Origin: Caryophanales bacterium UBA3210
GTDB taxonomy: Bacteria > Bacillota_I > Bacilli_A > RFN20 > CAG-449
Reading direction: 5' to 3'
Assembly (NCBI GenBank): GCA_002363635.1
Contig: DEWM01000069.1
Coordinates: 3,807 to 13,739 of the forward strand
Length of the DNA stretch: 9,933 bases
The number at the start of each line of letters is the position of its first letter. The stretch's first letter is position 1. Below the pieces are notes generated by a model. It was not told the DNA's origin and searched no databases. It was given only the letters and a program-made list of their open reading frames with translations. The position numbers and the translations under genes are program-made. Shown piece by piece: positions 6,192 to 9,933 of this stretch.

Positions 6192-6813
6192 AATTAACTT
6201 TTTTCCCGCAATGAGGACAAAATGATACTTCTTTATTAAGAGTATTTCCACAGTTAGGACAAATCTTAGTTCTACCTGTATCATATGGATGATTTTCAAA
6301 GAGGTGATTAGATTTATTAAATTCAGGTTCAATCTCTGCTCTAACTGGTAAATCGTTAATTGCAGGTATATCTAAACATGCTTTATTTTTATAAACAATA
6401 ATAGGACAAGATAAATTGACCATTAAGTGTTCTCCAACTGATTTATTTACAGTAGTTACTAAAATTGCTCTATCTCCGTAACTAGTCATATAATCAATTT
6501 TAATTTTATAGAAGACATTATTTCCATTACTAGAAGACACCAATTTTTCTTTTAAAACTACTATGCCTTTTGATTCTTCTCCGTTCAATCTAATTCTTCT
6601 AGTAGCCATTACACCAATTATTGAATAGATAATAGTAAGTACACCAGATGCTGCCATAAGAATACAAAAAATAAATTCACCAAGACCTGTATTTTCTGAA
6701 CCAGAATGATCAAAATAAGAAATAATTAAAGAAATAATAAAAGCTAACGCGACAAATATAATACCAAAAATAATCCCTGCAACTGAGCCAAATTGTTTAT
6801 ATTCTTTTTTCAT
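6190..6813 (-). CDS. Two-TM membrane protein with C-terminal zinc ribbon
   Basis: The product has 207 residues. Two hydrophobic helices (about 9-33 and 45-70) are joined by a short acidic outside loop, so both ends should face the cytoplasm; the RR at 72-73 fits this. Residues 74-150 form a predicted beta-rich domain (KGIVVLKEKLVS, VFYKIKIDYMTSYGD, GEHLMVNLSCPIIVY) reminiscent of DUF3592-like proteins, not verified. The C-terminus has Cys185-x2-Cys188 and Cys199-x2-Cys202 in CPNCG and CPHCG knuckles, a zinc ribbon as often appended to small Bacillota membrane proteins. The function is unknown. The start is well set by AAAGGGGAG about 6 nt before the ATG. It has its own candidate promoter downstream of the neighbouring gene's terminator. 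Confidence 0.85.
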   Translation of the reverse strand: MKKEYKQFGSVAGIIFGIIFVALAFIISLIISYFDHSGSENTGLGEFIFCILMAASGVLTIIYSIIGVMATRRIRLNGEESKGIVVLKEKLVSSSNGNNVFYKIKIDYMTSYGDRAILVTTVNKSVGEHLMVNLSCPIIVYKNKACLDIPAINDLPVRAEIEPEFNKSNHLFENHPYDTGRTKICPNCGNTLNKEVSFCPHCGKKVN

Positions 6814-6845
6814 AGAACTCCCCTTTCTATTAAATGCCTAAAAAG

Positions 6846-6854
6846 AATATACCA
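6846..6854 (-). promoter_or_regulatory. Extended -10 promoter of the zinc-ribbon gene
   Basis: Minus strand TGG-TATATT, a TGn extended -10 with one mismatch to TATAAT. It lies directly after the T-tract of the upstream terminator and gives a leader of about 26 nt. There is no clear -35 hexamer. Confidence 0.45.
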
Positions 6855-6860
6855 TAATTA

Positions 6861-6889
6861 AGAAAAAAAGACACATATAAATGTGTCTT
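6861..6889 (-). terminator. Intrinsic terminator of the Gln/Met-rich protein gene
   Basis: Minus strand: perfect 9-bp arms AAGACACAT and ATGTGTCTT around a TTAT loop, running into a further TTTTT and CTT. The stop codon (6888-6890) overlaps the first arm. Confidence 0.9.
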
Positions 6890-7904
6890 ACATTCCAAAA
6901 TTATTGAAATTGTTCATATTATTCATATCATTCAATTGATTCATCTGTTGATTCATTTGATCCATCTGTTGGTTCATCATTTCCATCTGCTGCATTTGTT
7001 GATTCATTTGTTCCATCTGTTGGTTCATCTGTTCCATCTGCTGCATTTGTTGATTCATTTGTTCCATTTGTTGGTTAATCATTTCAACTTGTTGCATTTG
7101 CTGCACCTGCTGATTAAATTGATCAATTTGTTGTTGCTGCATCTGCTGATTAATTTGTTCAATTTGTTGTTGCTGTATTTGTTGATTCATCTGCTCAACC
7201 TGCTGTTGAGAAAGTAGATTCATTTGTTCTAGTTGTTGACGCATTTGATCTTGAACCATTAATTGTTGTTGGAATAATTGTTGTTGCTGCGTTAAATCAA
7301 AGTCTTGATTATTAGCCTTTGCTTTATTATCCATTACTTTTATTTTATGTTCAATAATTGCGGCTTCTTTTTGTAATTCTCTAAGCTTTAAGCAATCTGC
7401 TTTAAAGATTTTTCCTTTACGCTTCACTTCTTCCATCATAGGTTTTAATTTTTGAAGTTTTCTTCTATAAATGCTATTAAAGATTCCTGATATAAGAGCA
7501 AATACAAACGCTCCACCTATTGCATAAGCAAAATATGTATATTGTAAGTGAATAGGATTAATAATGCCATATACTAATAAGCCAAAGAAGCTAAGTACGC
7601 ATAAAGTTGCAAGTACTCTAAAGATTTTACTAATGATATTAAATTTCTTTGCCTTCTTTGATTTAGACATTACTTCATCCATCAATTTATTGAATTTTTT
7701 AACATCAATTTTTTCTGAATAAGTTTTTGAAATCTTAGAACTAGACGCATTACTTGCAGCCTTTCTTTTAGCGACTCTTTTCTTATATTTGATATTTTTT
7801 ATTATACCTACAACAATTGTTAATAAAATAAGTACGGCAAATCCACACATTATAATTAAGCCAATTGTTCTTTCATCAAAATTTATACCGCTGCCTGAAT
7901 CCAT
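6888..7904 (-). CDS. Three-TM protein with long Gln/Met/Asn-rich repeat tail
   Basis: This 338-residue product is of unknown function. I place the start at the ATG at 7904 (MDSGSGINFD), because GAGGGAG lies 8 nt upstream; the frame is open further up but would run into the neighbouring acetyltransferase gene and lacks a better site. Hydrophobic helices lie at about 13-36, 94-114 and 122-145. The basic stretches after the first and third (KYKKRVAKRK; RRKLQKLK) put the C-terminus in the cytoplasm. Residues 150-195 look like an ordinary charged coiled coil. From about 205 to 325 roughly half the residues are Gln, with Met/Ile/Leu every 3-4 residues, built from 12- and 17-residue repeats. It ends in an Asn/Met/Phe tail (NNMNNFNNFGM). 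The tail could be a coiled coil for self-assembly or a prion-like low-complexity segment. It has its own promoter and terminator. Confidence 0.85.
   Translation of the reverse strand: MDSGSGINFDERTIGLIIMCGFAVLILLTIVVGIIKNIKYKKRVAKRKAASNASSSKISKTYSEKIDVKKFNKLMDEVMSKSKKAKKFNIISKIFRVLATLCVLSFFGLLVYGIINPIHLQYTYFAYAIGGAFVFALISGIFNSIYRRKLQKLKPMMEEVKRKGKIFKADCLKLRELQKEAAIIEHKIKVMDNKAKANNQDFDLTQQQQLFQQQLMVQDQMRQQLEQMNLLSQQQVEQMNQQIQQQQIEQINQQMQQQQIDQFNQQVQQMQQVEMINQQMEQMNQQMQQMEQMNQQMEQMNQQMQQMEMMNQQMDQMNQQMNQLNDMNNMNNFNNFGM
6981..7082 (-). repeat. Two tandem 51-bp units encoding a 17-residue repeat
   Basis: Positions 6981-7031 and 7032-7082 are nearly identical, differing at a handful of bases mostly at the right end. 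In frame they encode the MNQQMEQMNQQMQQMEQ type of repeat near the C-terminus of the Gln/Met-rich protein. High DNA identity suggests recent duplication by slippage or unequal recombination, which would keep the protein in frame. Confidence 0.85.
7112..7210 (-). repeat. 36-bp tandem units encoding a 12-residue Gln-rich repeat
   Basis: Copies start at 7112, 7148 and 7184; the first two are close matches and the third decays after about 27 bases. They encode IEQINQQMQQQQ-type units in the same protein. This is a second repeat length beside the 51-bp units. Confidence 0.75.
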
Positions 7905-7912
7905 TATTTTTT

Positions 7913-7919
7913 CTCCCTC
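7913..7919 (-). promoter_or_regulatory. Ribosome binding site that fixes the start at 7904
   Basis: Minus-strand GAGGGAG, 8 nt before ATG 7904. It decides for this start over an in-frame ATG at 8069 that lies inside the neighbouring acetyltransferase gene. Confidence 0.75.
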
Positions 7920-7928
7920 GTATTTAAA

Positions 7929-7955
7929 ATTATAATACCATATTTGCCCCAACAA
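7929..7955 (-). promoter_or_regulatory. Candidate promoter of the Gln/Met-rich protein gene
   Basis: Minus strand TATAAT (7934-7929) with TTGTTG (7955-7950) upstream at a short 15-bp spacing. The -10 is perfect but the spacing is below the usual 16-18 bp. The leader would be about 18 nt. Confidence 0.45.
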
Positions 7956-7976
7956 ATAATATATAAAATTCTTAAT

Positions 7977-7992
7977 TAACTTAGTAAAGTTA
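7977..7992 (-). terminator. Weak hairpin at the end of the acetyltransferase gene
   Basis: Minus strand TAACTT-TACT-AAGTTA, with the stop codon forming the base of the stem. It has only one G-C pair and no clean T-tract, so it may be no more than a weak terminator and read-through into the next gene is possible. Confidence 0.25.
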
Positions 7993-8646
7993 TCTAAGAT
8001 AATCTTCACAATTATCAAATAATTTTTTAATTTCATTAAACGCTCTAGAACAAGGTTCTCCGTCCACAAACATATGATTAACTGTAATATTTAATAAGAA
8101 AACTATTTTACCGTTTTCTTCTCTATATTTATCCCAGCAAATACGAGGAACGGATAAGCTCTCTAAATCTTTACTTGGTAAAGGATGAGTCATTCCTTCC
8201 ATGCTTAACCAAGGAATACAAGTCATATAATAATATGAATAATCATTAGTATTATATTCTTTATCTAGATGTTCTCCTCTTTTTACTTCTTCAATTAATG
8301 TATGAGTAGCATAGTAGAATTCTTTATAATCATCATTCCATTTTGCTCTAGCATTTGCAAAGATTCCTTTATTAGTCATAACGGTAAAGGCAGGATTAAT
8401 TTCTTCATATAATCTAATTTCTTCGCCTGACAATCTAATTCTCATTTCTTCAACTAAAGAACATCCTTTAGTAATTAGATATAAGACATTAATAAAAAAT
8501 GAGGTTTTAGTTTTATGAGAATATTCTAGCACCTTAGTTACATCCATCTTTACATTAAAAGAAAAACATGGATTTTCAAATGTTTTAAACCAATTATAGG
8601 CTTCAATATTTTTTAAATCTTCAACTTTTAATACTCTGTAAGACAT
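7990..8646 (-). CDS. CatA-like O-acetyltransferase (chloramphenicol acetyltransferase family)
   Basis: The 218-residue length matches classical chloramphenicol acetyltransferases (about 213-220). The C-terminal HMFVDG motif holds His191 and Asp195 at the same spacing as catalytic His195 and Asp199 of the type III enzyme. Ser148 in IPWLSMEG corresponds to the transition-state Ser of that enzyme, and the N-terminal stretch PCFSFNVKMDVT has the family pattern. The reaction is expected to be acetyl-CoA-dependent O-acetylation in the cytosol by a trimer. The classical HHAVCDGYH signature is altered (NHMFVDGEP), which places it with chromosomal CatA-like relatives whose acceptor is often unknown; antibiotic resistance should not be assumed. 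Its ATG overlaps the stop of the DUF1653 gene (TAATG), and AAGGT sits about 8 nt upstream. Confidence 0.85.
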   Translation of the reverse strand: MSYRVLKVEDLKNIEAYNWFKTFENPCFSFNVKMDVTKVLEYSHKTKTSFFINVLYLITKGCSLVEEMRIRLSGEEIRLYEEINPAFTVMTNKGIFANARAKWNDDYKEFYYATHTLIEEVKRGEHLDKEYNTNDYSYYYMTCIPWLSMEGMTHPLPSKDLESLSVPRICWDKYREENGKIVFLLNITVNHMFVDGEPCSRAFNEIKKLFDNCEDYLR

Positions 8647-8891
8647 TATTTTACCTTGCTTTCTATTTCTACTAACTCAAAACGATATTTTTGAGTAACA
8701 CTTGGATATTTATTATGATCTACTTCACTTAAAAACATCTCTTTAGGTCTAACCCATAAAGAACCATCTTCATATAATCTTCTATAAATAACCATATCTT
8801 CTTTAGTTTCAGAATCTTTCGCGACTCCTTCTACTACATAATAATTACCTTTAAATTGTTTATAAACTCTTCCAATAATTAACTGATTCAT
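8646..8891 (-). CDS. DUF1653 family protein
   Basis: This 81-residue protein matches the DUF1653 pattern along most of its length: YKQFKGNYYVVEGVAKDSET, then MVIYRRLYEDGSLWVRPKEMF. This is the 'Y..FKG.YY.V.G.A..SET.E..VVY..LYGDG.LWVRP.EMF' layout of the family. The function is not established; it is a small cytosolic beta-rich domain common in bacteria. It is the first gene of a two-gene unit and overlaps the CatA-like gene by one base, so the two are probably translationally coupled. The start is well supported by AAGGAG 6 nt upstream. I could not find a convincing promoter in the 64 bases before it. Confidence 0.9.
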   Translation of the reverse strand: MNQLIIGRVYKQFKGNYYVVEGVAKDSETKEDMVIYRRLYEDGSLWVRPKEMFLSEVDHNKYPSVTQKYRFELVEIESKVK

Positions 8892-8927
8892 AATCTTCTC
8901 CTTGCATATAAATATTAATACAATACG

Positions 8928-8962
8928 AAAAATTACTCGATAAGAATATTCTTATTTATCGA
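8928..8962 (-). terminator. Likely terminator of the ABC permease gene
   Basis: Minus strand: TCGA, then a 4-base bulge, then a palindromic TAAGAATATTCTTA, closing on TCGA, followed by GTAATTTTT. The permease stop codon (8956-8958) lies in the left arm. The stem is A+T-rich and the T-run short (5), so strength is uncertain. Confidence 0.5.
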
Positions 8963-9933
8963 TTTTTAATTGAATCAATCGGTGACTTGTTCGCGATTCG
9001 ATAAACCGGAATTAAAGAAGACAAAACTGATGTAACTATCGATACGACTAATAAAATAAGAACTATCAACACACCAGGTTTCATTAATTCAAAAGGTATA
9101 CCAATAGAAATAATTCTATCATTTAAGAATATTGCAAAAGTAAAGACAAGGATAGTTGATAAAACAAAATTAATTGAAGATATAATAAAGGCTTCTGAAT
9201 AGAAAATTTTAAAAACATCACTTCTTTTTGTACCTAGCGCACGTAAAATACCAATTTCTCTCTTCTTATTACTAATAGAAATCGAAATAAAATTATAAAA
9301 TAACGCCATACTAAAGAAAGCAAGTCCAATACTTGAAATAGTACATATTTCAGTAAGAGATTCAAGTAATGTTCCAGCATAATCAACTTGAAGCAAAGTC
9401 TTATTCTCTTGACTTAATTTAAATTCTCCATAATCTGCTTTATCAAATTTCTTAAGTAAAGAATAATAATAGTTAAAGAAGGATGAAGCATTATTATAAT
9501 CTTTATCAAAAATAACCAAAGCGTTTTTAGATCCTGCTACTAAAGAATATTTATCAAGTTCATCTTGAAGCAAATCCATAGTAGATTCTTTAACTCCATA
9601 AGCATCTTTATCGATGGAAAAATCAAGTCCTACAATCTTATACATACCATTAAAAGAAGATTTTACATCTTGATTAGTCTTTAAGTCATAATAAACAAAA
9701 TCTTTAAATTCTAAATAAACATCATTATTATTAAATTCACTTGCATCAACTTGATTTAAGATTTCATAAAAATAATTAGTTCTAATATTATTAAATTCGG
9801 CAGTATATCTTCCAAAATCCCTATCACTTAAAGTTGATGATGTTAAAATATCTACCATTGCATTAACTTTAGAATAAATAGATACACTATTTCCTAGGTA
9901 TATTTTATAGAATGAATCATTTTTAAATTCTTC
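8956..9933 (-). CDS. FtsX/MacB-type ABC transporter permease, C-terminal part (runs off right edge)
   Basis: The frame is open to the right edge; 325 residues are visible and the true start lies outside. The ATG at 9858 is internal: the 25 codons before it are in frame and coding-like. In the visible fragment, residues 1 to about 190 form a polar extracellular domain. Membrane helices follow at about 195-220, 246-270 and 286-308. Between the first two is NKKREIGILRALGTKRSDVF, the cytoplasmic motif typical of FtsX-domain permeases, and after the last is PVYRIANKSPIDSIKNR, the usual family C-terminus. Relatives include MacB/LolC-type permeases and antimicrobial-peptide exporters; an ATPase is expected further right or fused upstream. 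The substrate cannot be read from this part. Confidence 0.9.
   Translation of the reverse strand, partial: EEFKNDSFYKIYLGNSVSIYSKVNAMVDILTSSTLSDRDFGRYTAEFNNIRTNYFYEILNQVDASEFNNNDVYLEFKDFVYYDLKTNQDVKSSFNGMYKIVGLDFSIDKDAYGVKESTMDLLQDELDKYSLVAGSKNALVIFDKDYNNASSFFNYYYSLLKKFDKADYGEFKLSQENKTLLQVDYAGTLLESLTEICTISSIGLAFFSMALFYNFISISISNKKREIGILRALGTKRSDVFKIFYSEAFIISSINFVLSTILVFTFAIFLNDRIISIGIPFELMKPGVLIVLILLVVSIVTSVLSSLIPVYRIANKSPIDSIKNR

Noticed and set aside
6936..7217. Plus-strand open frame rich in His and Leu, opposite the Gln/Met repeat region
   Set aside because: It is the antisense of CAG/CAA/ATG repeats; no ribosome binding site, and the minus frame has a start, RBS, promoter and terminator.
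7905..8069. N-terminal extension of the Gln/Met-rich protein to an ATG at 8069
   Set aside because: It would overlap the CatA-like coding region and lacks a good ribosome binding site; ATG 7904 has GAGGGAG at the right distance.
7990..8646. Acquired chloramphenicol resistance gene
   Set aside because: The catalytic signature departs from classical resistance enzymes, base composition matches the neighbours and no mobile element is present.

Overview
The window is A+T-rich and densely packed. Reading frames stay open under the standard bacterial code, with TGG used for Trp and no need to read TGA as Trp. Shine-Dalgarno sequences are strong (AAGGAG, AGGAGA, AAGGTGA) and genes are tightly coupled. 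This points to a low-GC Bacillota member, for example an Erysipelotrichia- or RF39-like gut lineage. It argues against a Mycoplasma/Spiroplasma-type code. This placement is inferred from composition and gene style only.

Left part (1-4200, all minus strand): the first 46 codons of an RDD-family membrane protein, then a four-gene operon read right to left as galM - galT - galK - small NTF2/SnoaL-like protein. Spacings are 2 nt, 5 nt and a 1-nt TAATG overlap. GalM interconverts the galactose anomers, GalK phosphorylates alpha-galactose, and GalT exchanges Gal-1-P with UDP-glucose, which is the Leloir pathway without a galE in view. GalK has an unusual sugar-binding signature (GNHTDH instead of GEHTDY).

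Centre (4185-4531): a 347-base divergent regulatory region between galM and the only plus-strand gene. It holds an extended -10 promoter for galM, a -35/-10 promoter for the plus gene, a pair of 20-bp imperfect direct repeats 49 bp apart, and a set of TTTATA-like hexamers spaced at about 10-bp multiples. The hexamer set is the least explained signal in the window. The plus-strand gene (4532-6106) encodes an unrecognised membrane-anchored extracytoplasmic protein with two possibly duplicated beta-rich halves, and ends in a bidirectional terminator.

Right part (6190-9933, all minus strand): a two-TM protein with a C-terminal zinc ribbon; a three-TM protein with a long Gln/Met/Asn-rich cytoplasmic tail built from 36-bp and 51-bp tandem repeats; a DUF1653 gene overlapping a CatA-like acetyltransferase gene; and the C-terminal part of an FtsX/MacB-type ABC permease that runs off the right edge.

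Most transcription units end in small hairpins that include or touch the stop codon. I see no tRNA, rRNA, CRISPR array, insertion sequence or phage gene. Apart from the regulatory repeats, the GalK variant, the Gln/Met repeat protein and the unknown secreted protein, the region looks ordinary; I did not find a convincing new multi-gene system.
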